Assembly (NCBI GenBank): GCA_018127085.1
Contig: CM030724.1
Coordinates: forward strand, 124,001-188,000
Reading direction: 5' to 3'
Length of the DNA: 64,000 nucleotides
From: Pneumocystis sp. 'macacae'
Taxonomy: Eukaryota; Ascomycota; Pneumocystomycetes; Pneumocystales; Pneumocystaceae
Below the pieces are notes generated by a model. It worked only from the letters and a program-made list of their open reading frames with translations. It was not told where the DNA came from and did no database searches. Of the stretch, positions 49,498-63,600 are shown one piece after another (the first letter of the stretch is position 1; every line of letters begins with the position of its first letter). The translations under genes were made by a program, and so were the position numbers.

Positions 49498-52401
49498 ATG
49501 ACAACAGATCAAAAATCTCTCGAAACAGCACTTTTATACTGGGTATCAAGAAAATTTAACATCTTTTGATTTATACATCTAATCTCTGTATATTAGATCA
49601 ATACATTTAATACAGATGATACTACGCATGCAATTCGTTCTATAGATAAACTGTGTGATGGAATTGTTATTTATCGCATTCTAATTGATATTGACACTCT
49701 TTTTTTTCGTAGCGCAATTGGCATTACGCCTATTGAAAATGGACCATCCAACTGGGTATTGCGTCTAAATAATAGTATCTAAGCATTTTCATAAAAGATA
49801 TTTAATGTCTAAGCAAGGAAGTAAAACGACTTTATAAATATCTTGCTCGTTATTATGAAGAACGTCTAAACCGATGTTTCCCAGAAGTGAATGAATATAT
49901 TCCCGACTTAGAAGCCATTGCTAAGGATTTTTCAGAAAAAGAAACAATTAAATTTCTAAAACTTGTATTAGCATGCTGTTTTCTATCAGATCAACACGAG
50001 AAATATTTAAAAAAAATCCAAAATTTAGATGTTCAAATACAAACAACATTAGAAAAAATAATTCAAGAGGTAAATACGTTCCTATAAATATTTAAAAAAT
50101 TGAAGAATGAAGGTTATAGAGTTAGAAAAAAATAGTATAGAGGATAAAGAAAAGTATATAAAACTATGTTAAAATTCATGATACTTATATTAAATAAGTA
50201 AGAAAAAAATACTACAAACGGAAAACCAAGTAGCAATTCTTAATAAAGAGAAGGAGTTTTTAAAAAAAAATTATAAAATGATTTTAGAAGAAAATATTAA
50301 ACTTAGAGAAGATCAGGTTCATTATATTATTATCTATTAACTCTTTGTCCTTACTTCAATTCTATAGCAAGCAATAAAATCTAAACTTGAAATAATTTTA
50401 AAAAAGTCAAATGAAACAGAAAATATATTTAATAATTATAAATATCAAATAAACAGTCTTCAAACACAACTTAATCAATCTGAACAAGAATTGTCTGCCA
50501 TTATATATTCGTATTTACATCTATATACTAATATATTTAGATATCAATATAAAAATGATATAGCAGAAAAAAACATAGAGATTAAACAAAAAAATATATT
50601 CATTAGTTCTTTGACACATGAAGTAAGTATTTATTCATAACAAAAATTTGAATGTAATTTCATTTAGAATGAAGAACTTAAAAAAAAAGTAAAGGAGATT
50701 ATATTTTTAAAAAAAAAGTTACAAGAAGAAAAGAATAATATTGAAGAATTAAAAAATATCATGAAAAAATATAAAGAAATTAAAAGTTCATATATTTTAA
50801 ACCAAAATAAATTAAACGATGAAAATATTTCATATGAGTATTAAAATACAAAATAACAAAGAACAATGAAATTTATAAACTGATTATTAAATAGAAACAT
50901 AGATAAAACGTGCCTATTAATTAACGATAAAGATGTTATAAACGACTATGAGTCCAGACTAGAATCACTTAAAGTTCTTTATGATCAATCTATTGAAGAA
51001 AAGAAATCATTAGAATTCGAAATGATGCATTTAAAAAATTGTTTGAATATTATTAAAACAGATGATAAAATAGATATATCAAATAAAAAAATACAAAAGG
51101 CAGAGCCGTATCAAGAAATTTTGAATAAGTCTATAGGAAATTGGTCGAAACATTTAAATAATCAATTTAAGAATCAATTAAATATTCATCTTGAATCACA
51201 AGTATCTAAACAAGAACTTAATGTAACTGAAGAGTCTTCAGAAAAAAGTATCGTAATTATAAAGAATATTATAAATAATTTTAAAAAGACTAAAAATAAA
51301 ATCGATAATAAATATTTAGAAGACAAAAAAGAATATACATTAAACTCTCTAATTGATGAAAATAATTTTTCTGAGTATATTTCATCAAAAAATTATATAG
51401 TACTAACTAGAAATAGAAATTCGTCATTCAATTTTTCATCTGTATCATCTAAAAAATTTACAAATCCAGAAGTTCAAATACACAAATCAAAAAATTCATC
51501 CGATTTAGAAATGAGTATTATAGAATTAGAAGGCAAGTATATATTTATCATTTACATATATTAATTTGACTTAATAGACCAGAATAATATTTATAATTTA
51601 AATTCAATTCATAAAATAAACGAACATAAGGAATTGCAAGTTGAATTAGAAAAATTAAGAAAAAATATTGAAAATCTTGAGAATAAAAATCAAGATCAAA
51701 TAGCTTTAATTAGTAGGTTATTTAAAGAAAAAGATGAATTAATACAAAAATCGATTGAGAGTGAAAATGTTTTATCAAAGTTAAAAGAAGAAAATAAGTA
51801 ATTTTAATGTTTGATTCCTTTAATTGCTATACTAATTCTTTTAAGCAAATTGAATTTAATAATTACTTCTATTTCAGAAGATAGAGATGAAAAAGAAAAA
51901 AAACAATTAGAGACACAAAAAAAAATAGAAGAACTTCAAAATGAACTCAATCAAAACATGACAGCTACTTTAAAAGCAAAGCAGGTAACTTGAATATTTT
52001 GCATTTAATATTGTTTAATAAATTAAAGCTTTTAAAAAAACAAAATACTATGATAAAAGAATTAAAAGAAAAAGTAAAATAGAAATTCTTTTCTAATTAA
52101 TAATTATTCTAAACAAAATTAGGTGTTATCCGGAAATATGGATGAATTATATAATGAACTTGTACTTAAAAATAAACAAATAGAAGAATTGAAAGTTAGT
52201 ATATATTCCAAATTCATTATTATACTAACAATAAAGGAGACTAATAATAAAGAAATTACAAGACTAAAAAAAGAAAATATGCTTATGAATAATGCTTGGT
52301 ATAATCTAGCATTACATCTAAAGCAAAACGATCCAACCGTGCAACATTCTTCTATTCCACCGTCAAATTCCCTAACAAAAGTAAACCACAATCTTAAATG
52401 A
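49498..52401 (+). CDS. Hook-family dynein/early-endosome adaptor
   Basis: Start ATG 49498 (MTTDQKSLETALLYW), stop ends 52401; at least nine exons. The N-terminal HOOK domain is clear: INTFNTDDTTHAIRSIDKLC DGIVIYRILIDID, GPSNWVLRLNN, EVKRLYKYLARYYEERLNRC, YIPDLEAIAKDFSEKETIKF and LKLVLACCFLSDQHEKYLKK. The rest is long Lys/Glu/Asn-rich coiled coil (about 50100-52300), very A-rich in sequence. The C-terminus MLMNNAWYNLALHLKQND resembles the short conserved cargo-end motif of Hook proteins. Fungal Hook links dynein and kinesin to early endosomes through FTS/FHIP. Some exon borders in the coiled-coil part are not certain. Confidence 0.82.
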
Positions 52402-52582
52402 AACTTTGAAAAAATATATAATGTCTAAATTAACAATTTAAATATATATAAACATTATTAATAATATAATCACTTTTCATAACAAAATATATCATAACGT
52501 TTTATATAAAATATCTAATGCACAACTTAAAACATAGTATCATATAAGTTAGTATATACCAGTTATTTCACATAATATGTAA

Positions 52583-53568
52583 TTATATCCATTCTTTTGG
52601 GTTTTTAAGAATTTCAATTAATCGTTTTTCACGAGGATCTTCTGAAACATATTGGTATTCCCAAGACGCAATAAGTGGTAATGCTGTAAAAATTCTTTTA
52701 TTGTAAATATCTAAAACATAACAATAAAAAGACTTACGATTCAATACGAGAGTTCGGAATACTAAGTCCAAATGCAGTACCTCGATCATATATCATATTA
52801 AACTCAACATATCTTCCACGTCTTATCTGTTGAAAATATTTTTCTTCAGGTGTATATTCCATATCCTTATAAAAAAAATTAGTCAGAAAAAAAAAAATAA
52901 ATTACCTTTCGACGTAAAAGAATTGGAATATAAGAAGGCAGAAAAGCATCAATACAATCCTTAATGAAAGAAAAAAGCTCTTCTGGATCCTTATTATCTA
53001 AATCATCAAAAAAAATACCGCCTATTCCTCTAGTTTCTCCTCGATGTTTAATATAAAAATATCGATCACACCATTTTTTGAATTTTGGATAGTACTCCTT
53101 ATCATAACGATCACAAACCTCTTTATACGTACTATGAAAGTGAGTCGCATCTTCATCAAAAAGATAAGATGGAGTAAGGTCTGCACCACCTCCAAACCAC
53201 CAGATTTTTGCAGAACCATCCTTATCTTCAATTTCAAAATAACGATAGTTTATATGAATACTTGGTGCCATAGGATTATGAGGATGTACAACAATTGATA
53301 GTCCACATACATGAAAATCCAATAGTTTTCCTAAATTTGTCAAACATTCATGATTTTGTCGCATTTTTTTTATAGTATCATAAGATAAACTTTTTCGAAC
53401 TACTGATACATTAACGCCTGATTTCTCAATAACATTTCCTTTTTGAAGAACACAAGTTTTGCCAATTATCCCGTCTCTTTCCCAAAAATCTTCTTTAAAT
53501 GTTTGACCATCTATCTCCTGTAAAGCATAAATAATCTCTTCCTGCTTTGTTCTAACCAATTCTTCCAT
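52583..53568 (-). CDS. HEM13: Coproporphyrinogen III oxidase (Hem13)
   Basis: Stop at 52585-52583. The safest start is the ATG at 53568 ([17 protein letters not shown]); the frame remains open to a splice acceptor near 53617 and a small 5' exon (ATGTCA near 53690) is possible. Introns near 52916-52866 and 52737-52698. Motifs: KGGVNVS-like [91 protein letters not shown]. Active-site His and Asp of the oxygen-dependent family are present. It decarboxylates coproporphyrinogen III in heme synthesis. Presence indicates that at least this late, oxygen-requiring step of the heme pathway has been kept. Confidence 0.93.
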
Positions 53569-56144
53569 ACGCTTCAATATAGATGTATTTTCATTGGTTT
53601 TTGAATCACTTTTCTACAGTTCATATTAATGTTTCACATATCAAGACCAATATACACACAATTAGTTCTTGCTCAATAGACTGACATTGAATGACAAAAT
53701 TTTGCTATATTCAATCAGAAAAATACCCATTTAAAAATATAAAACAAAAACTAACATTTTTATTGACATATATGGACATGCTATATATTAGAAACCATGT
53801 GAACCTCACTCCCCATAAAGATAAATTCCTTATAAAAACATTATGAAAAATAGAATACAATTGAGTCCTAAAAATATATAAGTAACTAAATTAAACTTAT
53901 ACATAAATACAAATTACATACAATTGTACTGAACAATTAGACAATTTAGAATAAGAAAATGAAAATAAATGTTTTTCCAATAAAAAACAAAAATTCCTAG
54001 TCAAATATGACCATACAAAATCAAAAAAATGTTTGGGTCTGTTTATTAATGATATTGATAAAATTTTTGGACTTAAAATATATCTAAATAACATACATGA
54101 ATCTTTAAAATTAAAGTGAAAAGTTTGACGATAAATCATAACTTATTTCTAAAAAATATTAATAATTGATCTATAAAAACATTATAAAAGTACACTAATA
54201 ATATCAAATTTTTCTATTAATACAGTATTTTTTTATAAGATCAAATCCCAATAAAAACAATAAAATGCTGTAAAAATAACAATCTTCAAATACAAACGAA
54301 ATAATAGAGAATGTTAAAAAGTTATTTACTAATAAACTGATTTGTATAAAATAATAGATCAGATTTATATATTATGTTCTACCAGAGTCCCAAAAAAACT
54401 TAAAACTTAATCTATCCAAAATATTCTAACTTAAAAATACTAATAAATTAAAAAAATATATAAATATTGTAGAATAAAAATTTTAGAGTCCTTTTTTTTT
54501 CAATTTAATTTAAATTCAAAAATCAAAAGAAAAAAACAAATTATAGCAGATATTTTAATAATTTAAATAATATCATATTTTATAGGTAAAAAGATTTTTT
54601 AAAAAAATAACAATATTAGAAAACTATTTTTTAAAAAATAAATAAAAAAATAGATAAATTATAATTAATAAAAAATTAGAATTATAAAATTAAATATTTT
54701 ATATTAAAAACTAAAATGTAAAATTTTTCCAATAAAATAATTATGTTTTTATTCTAAGATAATCTTATTATAAATTTATAAATCCCTTTTTTTTAATTTA
54801 AGTATTTAAATTTAAGTATTTAAAATTAAATATACAGTATATAAAAAATTTTAACCAAAAATGTTAGTAGAAATTACAACATAAATATTTCTAGAAAAAA
54901 TATTAAAATTACTATTTAAAGTAAAGTAGAAAACATAAAAATTATATATTCATAAAAATATAAATTATATTATTATGTAATTATTCACTAATAGAATAAT
55001 TTTTGAATTATCTTAAAAAAAGAAATTTGATATTTAAACAGTACAAAAAAAATATATATTAAGAAAATAATTATCAAAATATTTTTTTATTTCAAACAAA
55101 ATCAATTCTATAAAATTTATTTATATTTTTTTTTAAAAATACATTAAAACATTTATAAAAAGAAAACTTATATTTTCATAAAGAAATTTTATCTAAATAA
55201 TCGTTAAACATTTACGATTAAAAAATTCTATACATTTTATGTTATAGATAAACGAATTTAAAATATTTTAGAAATACAATAAAAATATTCCATTTGATTC
55301 TAAATATTCAATCTTTAATATATCTTTTTACACCTAAAATTTCTTATAATTAAAATTTATAATATTTAATCTTTAATTTTCTTCTTAAACAATTATTTTA
55401 TCTAAAAAAACTTAAAAACCTAGATATCTTGCAATTTCAAAATAAATAATAAATTATTCTAATCAATCTTTTATCTATTTGATGTCATATCTTTATCAGT
55501 TTATAATAATAATAATTTAATGAATAATATAAACCATAAAAAACCATAAATATTTATTTAATAATAAATATTTTATAAAAACTATTCAATGTAAACAAAT
55601 TTAAAACTCTAAATTTTTTTATTATAACTTTGTTTTTTTCATTCATTAAATTAAATTTTATTAAGCAAAACAACAAATACCAATATATGTGATTTCAAGA
55701 CAATTTCCCGAAAACATCAACATACTTATATTTAGTTCCATAAAAATTAGTGCTATTTATAACATATTAAAAAAAGCTGTTACTAATAATCTAAAAAAAT
55801 CTTTTTACAAATGTTTTTAAAAACAAAAAATACATAAAAAACACACAATTCAAAAAAACATTTTTCAAAAACAATTAATCCCTAAAACAAAACATCTTAT
55901 TTAGTTCATATATATATAGAATTATTAACACATTAGAATCATACTTATTTAACCGTTTTAAAAGCTATACTAATTCACTATAATAATAAAAAGTATCGTC
56001 TCACATACATTGTACAGCATTATAATAAAAACAAAAAAAAATAGTATATAGCCTATAGTACTTATTCAAATATTTTTCTACTTTTAAAAACCGGAATCAC
56101 TCAATTTAACATTTCTCAAAAATAAAAACTAATCAAAGTGCATT
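53569..56144. other. 2.6-kb AT-rich gene desert
   Basis: Longest gene-free stretch of the window. From about 54400 to 55700 the GC content is near 12-18% by eye, with no ORF over 80 codons, no tandem array, no clear inverted repeat and no RNA gene recognised. Flanking genes are on the same strand. Confidence 0.55.
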
Positions 56145-56375
56145 TCAAACATACTCTTCAACAATAGAAGACCTACTATATTTTCTCCTTTGCAACAATT
56201 CATTCAAAGAACAATGCTCTGGACGTGGATGGTTTTTCTCATACAAAAAATAGCTAAAAACACCTATACTCATAGCAAAAACAAAATCAACCCATCTAAA
56301 AAACATAACTAAAACTATAGAAGTCATAAAATTCAAATACCTTGAGATTAAATAAATATTTTTTGAAACTAACAT
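56145..56375 (-). CDS. NCE101: Nce101-like small membrane protein
   Basis: Start ATG 56375-56373, stop at 56145. A 46-nt intron within the open frame (about 56340-56295) joins YLIS to RWVDFVFAMSIGVFSYFLYE, giving a 61-residue product; unspliced it would read 76 residues. The core ISRWVDFVFA, SIGVFSYFLYEKNHPRPEH and SLNELLQRR matches the NCE101 family (non-classical export protein 1), a single-span small fungal membrane protein. Role in non-classical protein export is only suggested in yeast. The intron retains the frame almost perfectly, so both forms encode a membrane segment. Confidence 0.78.
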   Translation of the reverse strand: MLVSKNIYLISRYLNFMTSIVLVMFFRWVDFVFAMSIGVFSYFLYEKNHPRPEHCSLNELLQRRKYSRSSIVEEYV

Positions 56376-56551
56376 TTTTTGTTTTTTTTTTTACAATTTT
56401 ACGGACAAAGAACCAAAAAAACTAGCATTATTCATAAAACACAAAAACATTTCTTCATATAACTTCCAACAAAATTCCAGCAATTAGAATACGCTTAATC
56501 ACTAAAACTTCATATTTCATCTAAACATTTATAAACCACATAATATCCTAA

Positions 56552-56972
56552 TTAATGCTTTTTATGAATGACTTTTGATTCCTTTTTAACTATATATAAA
56601 TAAAAAATAATGAAAATAACTCAAATACAAAAAACATACCTTTGGACTTTGGTGGAGGTCCTTTACCTCGTCGACGTCGTCTAAACATATCAATATACTA
56701 TTTTTGCCAGAAAAAGCAATCAACCTATCTACATCGGCCTTACGAGACTCCTCAATGGGATCAACCAATTTGAGCTCAGGAAATGACCGAATTATCGTTT
56801 TAGGAACAACATTCATTCGTGAATAATACTCAAGAACGGTCGGCCCACGAAGTCGCTGGCGGAGAACACGATTTCCATTCCGACGTGAATCCACATTAAA
56901 AGTAGTACCGAATATACGTGAAATAACGCTTGAAACCTCTTGCAGTCGTTTTTTTGAGGGCAATTTAAGCAT
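56552..56972 (-). CDS. RSM27: Mitochondrial small ribosomal subunit protein mS33 (Rsm27)
   Basis: Start ATG 56972 (MLKLPSKKRLQEVSSVISRI), stop TAA at 56554-56552; three exons. Conserved core NGNRVLRQRLRGPTVLEYYS and PELKLVDPIEESRKADVDR; an intron near 56732-56688 removes the frame-shifted tail and gives RRRRRGKGPPPKSK, matching the KARGKG(A/P)P end of mS33. A final exon reads VKKESKVIHKKH. About 115 residues, standard length. Part of the mitoribosome small-subunit head. Confidence 0.9.
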
Positions 56973-57048
56973 TTGTAATTTTAAACTGAGATCGATAAGT
57001 TCTTAAACTAACGTTAAAAAACGATTAAAAATATTAAGCTATAGAATA

Positions 57049-58756
57049 TGTCAAAAAACGAAGAAAAAGAAGAAAAAGCAGAAAAAAAAAATAAATTGAA
57101 ATTCATAGAAAATACATATCCTTTCAGAGAAACTCAAATCAAACTTTTAGGAGAAATTTTAGGCAAAGTTCGTTTTTGAAAAATTTATAGGTTTTATAAC
57201 ACAGAGGTAGAAAAAAACAGCGCAAATCCAATCACTTATAATATGTGGATACCATTTCACTGGAAAAACAAGTATTTTGCAGGCAGTCCTCAAGTCAATG
57301 GGTACAGATTTTGTATGGATCGACTGTCAAGACTGTTTTTCTTTACGCATCCTTTTTGAACGCACAATATATCAATTAAAAAAACTAATAGGTAAAGATG
57401 AATCATATGAGAGACTGAAGTCATATGATTTATCAACTTTCACCGTTTCTATTCAAAATATCTTTTTAAAAGCTAATTGGACAAGTAATATCATCTTGGT
57501 AAGTCACTTATCTCCTTTTTTACACAAGTACTTGGCTTTCAACAAGAAAAATAAAAATAAACAGACAAAATTTCTTTTTCAGCGAAACAAACTTATATTT
57601 ATAGATTTTTGATAATACAGAGCAATTACATTATTTTAAGATCTCTGTTCCTATAATTGTCTTATTACGATTATCGGAACTAGTTAAATCCCTTTAGAAA
57701 CAACATAAAAGTACTTATTATCCATAGTCCTTTGTCCCTTGGTTAACAACTATCCTGATAACAACATCATTAGAAAACTTGACTTGGGGATCATATTATG
57801 TTCCTGTTATTTATTTTCCACCTTATTCCAAACAAGAATTCCTCGAAATAATATGCAAACACGAAGAATCTCTTACATTATTGTCTAATACTCTTAAATT
57901 TGAAAAAGAAAATGCAATAACGAATGTCGATTATATTAATCTTTGGCAAAAATTCGGAGGAATTTTATGGGATACTTTTAACCCAATTATAGAGGGTGAC
58001 TTTGATTTATTCTTTTCTATATCAAAGAAACTCTGGCCTCTGTTTATAAAGCCTATAGAAGAAGGTAAAGCGAGCAAAAAAGACGTCATAAAACTTTATA
58101 AATTTAGTCAACAAACTTCTACACTCTCTTCATCTAAAACAATTCTTGAAGAATTATCAAAACTTACATATCTTGATACATTAAAACCTTATTTGAAAAA
58201 CACAGGTATGATTTTAAAAAATATATTACATTTAAATAAGTTGTTAGATATTATAGATCTTTCTTGGACTTCAAAATATCTCATTGTAGCTTCTTATTTA
58301 GCATCGTATAATTCACCATCGCTTGACTTTAGTCTTTTTTCTAAATATAAAAGTAATATAAAGAAAAGAAAACGAATAAAAAAATCAGCATCTATGGTAA
58401 GAAACTATTGTATAAAAAAATCAAACTAATATCAATAAAAGACCAACCAACGACTTATAGGACCCAAATCATTTGCATTAGAAAGAATGTTAGCTATATT
58501 TCTAGCGATTCAATCAGATGAAGATATATTAACTTCTGATATTTATAATCAAGTATAATTATTCAGATATAATAAAACAAACTAACAAATACCCAAGATT
58601 GAAACATTAGCTTCCATAAAAATGATTATTAGAACATCATTAACATCCAATAAACTAGAAAGCACAAGCCGTTGGAAAGTAAACGTTGGTTGGGATTTCA
58701 TCCAAAAAATTGCAAAAAGTATAGATTTCGAATTAGAAAATTACTTAATGGAATAA
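57049..58756 (+). CDS. ORC5: Origin recognition complex subunit 5 (Orc5)
   Basis: Start ATG 57049 (MSKNEEKEEKAEKKNKL), stop TAA ends 58756; about six exons, the first intron 57168-57210 (donor GTTCGT). AAA+ core: IICGYHFTGKTSILQAVLKS (Walker A, GYHFTGKTS), VWIDCQDCFSLRILFERTIY, and KYHE-like IFLDN region in a short exon near 57600. Then YVPVIYFPPYSKQEFLEII with NLWQKFGGILWDTFNP typical of ORC5, and a C-terminal lid/WH domain KYLIVASYLASYNSPSLDFS LFSKYK and IETLASIKMIIRTSLTSNKL. ORC binds replication origins; Orc5 supports ATP-dependent assembly. The Walker A loop is atypical but normal for Orc5. Confidence 0.9.
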
Positions 58757-58803
58757 TACTTTTTCAAATTTATGCATGTAATAATAAAACTATATAAATA
58801 ATA

Positions 58804-60446
58804 TCAACTAGAACACCACCATTCCAAATGTGCTTCATTTGCAACACACAACTCCTCAAACCATTTAGTTGAGGCTTGACAAAACTTGAATGCACGTGGT
58901 GCTTTATTAAATTTTATGGGTTTTTTCCGCAATAATTTTCCATCCATTGTAGACCAAAAACGTATTTGATCATGTCCCGCTTGAAATAATTAATTAAAAA
59001 ACACAAATATACTTTTTTCTAACCTGCAGCGACAACCCTTTTATCAAGACTAATATCAAACCCAAGTCCAAAGGAATATTCATTTACATGACCATTAAAT
59101 GATAATAAAGATTGAGAAAATGAGTTTTTAGAATGGAGCATCCTTATATCATACATATCCAACTATAATATTTAAGGAATAAGTAGGCAATATGTTTATT
59201 ACATACAGAATTTTCTAGCCCAGCAACAATAAGATAATAGTCTCCAATTAAACCAAAATTTGTAACACTAGATTTGTGTCGAATTCCCAATTCAATGGAA
59301 TGCAATCTACTCCCACCTTCACATCTAACATCAAAAAAATCCACCCATCCACTACGGCAACCAATTAAAAATACATTTAAATCTAAAAAATCAACAGCAA
59401 AAACATCACTTTTAAGATTATAAAAATGTGTAGTGCATTGAGCATCATTATCAAGTCCTTTAATCACCATAGCCATTTTAGATCCCCCTGATATTGTTAA
59501 ACAAGTAAAAATCTCATGATCAAATTCAAACCAATTACGGCCATTTGACCAGATGACGCAATAGCAGATGTCCATAAAGCATTTTTACCTCGAGGTAGAA
59601 TAGTTACATTAATATCTATTACTCGTAAGAAATAGTAATATATACTTATAAGATATACCGTAATCAAACAAATTTTCTTCTACATTATTTTTTATAGTTC
59701 CTATTTGAAAATGGCCAGGATTTTTCTGATCACCCATAAATGTACAACTTTAGAATCGCCAAAAATTAGTCAAAAACATTAAAAAGATATTCTTACACAA
59801 ATCTACCCCTAGAATCAACATTTAGAGAAGTCAATTCTGAAGTAGATCGAGAAATATTCCACTGAAAAGGCTCATAAACATCTTCAGTTGGCTTCATCCT
59901 AATAGCCCTAGGAATATGAGAAAAAGGAGCAAAAAGTAAAAAAGAACCCCAATAAACCATAGGATGTTCCGAACAAAATATGATTCATATTCGGAGAAAA
60001 ATTTAAACAAGTGATCAAACTACCACGATCAATATTTGGCTCTTTAATATGATGCATAAAAAGCCGGTTTATCCATAATGTATCATAAGAACGAGCGATG
60101 GGCTGCCCTATATATCCTATGCGTTGCTTCCCAACTTCTCGGTCAATATTCCTCTGAAAAAAAGATGTTTCTACTTTTTGAGTTATTTGAGCAAATAAGG
60201 CAGTTTTTTTCTAAAAAAAATTAACAAAAAATATAAAAAACACAAACTATACCGTTTCAGATTCTACTTTGTTTCTCTTTTGTATATTTTCCAAAGAATA
60301 TGGACATGAAGTATCTACAAGATGATTTTCAAAAATCTTAAAATACTTTCTTTTTTTTTCATCTGAAAAAATTAGAAAACATTTTAAAACAAAAGAAAAG
60401 CATTTCCATAAAAAAACCCGGAAATATTGTGCTTATTTCTGGACAT
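58804..60446 (-). CDS. WD40-repeat protein resembling DCAF4
   Basis: Stop TGA at 58806-58804. Proposed start ATG 60446 (MSRNKHNISG), from which the family phrase GFFYDEKKRKYFKIFENH is obtained only if the first intron begins at a non-GT site near 60406. Further exons: KKTALFAQITQKVETSFFQR, YIGQPIARSYDTLWINRLF, IPRAIRMKPTEDVYEPFQW, ALWTSAIASSGGSKMAMVI, DVFAVDFLDLNVFLIGCRSG, WVDFFDVRCEGGSRLHSIE, SVTNFGLIGDYYLIVAGLEN and GHVNEYSFGLGFDISLDKRV. These are degenerate WD repeats; the N-terminal GFFYD-KYFKI and overall plan suggest DCAF4-type CUL4-DDB1 receptors. Family call is tentative. Confidence 0.65.
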
Positions 60447-60612
60447 TTAACAATCTATTTCACTAAAATTCACAATAAAAGTATTAATAATCGATAATTG
60501 AACAATCAAGGAAAAATATAAATAATTAATATACAAAAACAATGATCCATATTATTATTTACAATCACTAATATAAATATTTTGTCATTTCGAATAACAA
60601 AAAATGACATAC

Positions 60613-63600
60613 TTATTCATTAAAAAACTGTCTAAGTTCACTAGCAAAATGAAGAATAGACAAAACGGTTCGTAAATAAGAAACTCTAGGAACAATCTGA
60701 CGCAACCGTTCATATAAATTATCCATTCTATTTTCAATCAAAACAAGTATCTGCGAAGTGATCCCTGAAAAACAATGACTCTAAAAACATTAATAAATAT
60801 ACAAAAAAAATCAATATACCTCCATCCCCATCAGTAATTTAAAGCAAAGTTCTAACCATTGTAATTTCTTCTCCATTAATGGATCATCAATATCTTCCAT
60901 AATTTCAGATAACGCATTAGCTACTGAGAATAATATAATATAGCTAGCATTACCCAACATAACTTTAGGATCTATAGTGACATACATATCAAACAGTTCA
61001 TTCTTATACGGCGATTGAGCCCACTAAAACATATTAAACCAAGTACAAGTAAGTAAAAAGAAATACAATCGCTAAAACATCATTATAATAAGATTTGGCA
61101 AGCAAATCTTTAACTGATGACACAACCTCTTCTTTAGACTTATGAAAGTCTCCTAAATCTAGTTATTATATATTCTTTTAAGTGATTTACTTGCTTAAAG
61201 ATTCTGAAGTATTTTCTAAACCCATAGCAGGTTTATCTAAATCCATTTTAAATAACAAATCAGAAACTCGCATTTCTAGTGAAGAAACACTTTTTAGTAG
61301 TGCTTCAATGTTAAAAAGATCTTTTTTCCTTTCTTCAGAAATATGCTTTAATAAAAAATCTATTTTTTCATCATATTTAGTTTCTATTTGAGCTATTTTC
61401 TGAAAAAAAGAACTTTCCAATTGAATAATAATTCCTTTTATAAGAGATTCCATTTCAAAACTTATTCCTTTCACAAGCGCCTTTTCAAGATTTTCAGATA
61501 TATCTCGAGCTAAACCTGCTTTATCCATAGATTTCATATAAGTATTATGAATTTCTGTAGCTAATTCATGAGTTAATTTTTTCATATATGGCATTAATTG
61601 TGTCGATTGTCTGTCCGTGTTATTTGAATAGAACTTATTAACAATAGGTAAAATATTATTTTTTACTGATAAAGAAACGTTCTTTTCTATTAGTTCTTTT
61701 GTATTATTATTTAAATTTTCAAAAACCTATGTATAATTAAATGTATAATTAAAACATATATATGATTTAAATAACTTACCTGAAGTAATAACTTCTCTTG
61801 ATTTGCTCTAACATCATCTCTCTGGGTCACAATTTCCTCAATTCTTTTACCTTATTTGATAAGAATAAAATTTAAAGCATTTAAAACCTTACTTTGCTTA
61901 TTAAACTCATTAGAAAGAAAAACTTTAATAAATTTCTTTAAGTTTACTTGATCAGATATATTGCAAGAATTATCATTAATATTCAATGCACCAAGTGAAA
62001 AATTCAATTCAGAAGATTCGCCAATATCATTAATTTCTTTTTTATTTATGGAAGAAGTATCATCATTTTTCAATTTTTTTCTTTTATTAATTCTAACAAT
62101 TTCTTGCTTCTGATCCTGAGTATTCTGAAACCTAATATCAGAAGAAATTTTCTGTTCAGTCGAAATCTCTTTACTATGATTTATAGGCTTTGCATCATCA
62201 TTACTATCGTCAGTTATAACCATACTTTGAGGTGTGTATGTATTTATATTTGATTCACTTAGCTCCTCTCTTGCTATTTCTTGTTCCAAGTCAGGAAGAT
62301 GTAAAATTGTATAACCTTTATCATGTGCAGCAAATAAATCCAAAGCCGAATCATTTATAGATACAACATTAAAATTATGTAAAGTCCTTTTTGAAACAAA
62401 ACTAAATACACAAAAACTATCGAAAAGAGACCAATTTCTAGAAGAAGTATTAATAGTAGTGTTTTTAGAAACCAAGGATTTAATGTAAGAATCTTGTGCC
62501 ATAGATGTATCCAAATCTTTATTATTGTAATGAAACCGATACAAGAATCCAAAATAATCATTAACAATTAAATTTTGTGAATCATTATCATACAAAGCAA
62601 CAGAAGAGACCTCAGAATTACTATTTTCACTATTTCCAGTCAAAACAAGCTCCTGAGAGATTAAACCGGTATCTAAATCCAAAAGATATAATTTCTTATT
62701 ATTTCTTAAACCAAATATAAGATGTTTGGAAAGAGCATTTGGCTGTTTTGAACCTATGAAGGAAACCCAACACAAAGGTTCATTAGAAACAGCATATGAA
62801 AGTGAAGGGGTAGATATAACGAATTTAATGCTATGTTCTATATGTTCATAAACAGTCCATAGTTCAGCGGTTCCGTCTTCATGAATCGTAACAAGAACCC
62901 TTCCATCCGGCGAAAACGAAAAATCTTCAATATATTTTTCAGCAACAATAAAACCAATATTAGAATTTGAAAGAGAAATTTCATATCTTTGAAGCTCTTC
63001 AAACCGATCATGACTAAACTTAAAGAAGTATATTCGATTCAGGAGTTTAATAGCAATAATATTTGGTATTGGACAAAATTTAGCTCTTATTTCCGTATTG
63101 GACATAGAATGCTCTCCATTAAATCGAAAAACCATTTTAACACTTTATAAATATTAGAAGAATAGAAGATATTAAAAAATCATACGATTTAGAAGGATTA
63201 TTAAATGATGTTTTCAAAATATTCCATATAACAACTCCACCATTTGAATTTGTACTCATAAGATAAGTAATATTTTGAGGATTTATAGCATATTTAGAGA
63301 ACGATATATCATGTATTTTCGATCCAAGTTGACCCGTTAATAGGATATGAGAGCCATCGTCTTGATTCATAAGACGTAAATTTCCATCTAATAATTCTTT
63401 AATAATCGAAATTAAAACAAAAACCATTACCTTTAGGTATAGCATAAGCAAGATAATTTTTATCAGCATCAATTGTATGGTTGTTTAATGAATCAAATGT
63501 TGCAGTCAATCGAGCAATTTCTGATAATTCGATTTTATCGCAGAACCCTAAATTTTTTGCAAGCGGTATTATTAACCTCATAAAAGGCGCATCTGGAAAA

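Noticed and set aside
53897..54139. 80-codon minus-strand frame in the gene desert
   Set aside because: AT-biased composition, no recognisable motif, no splice-linked partners.
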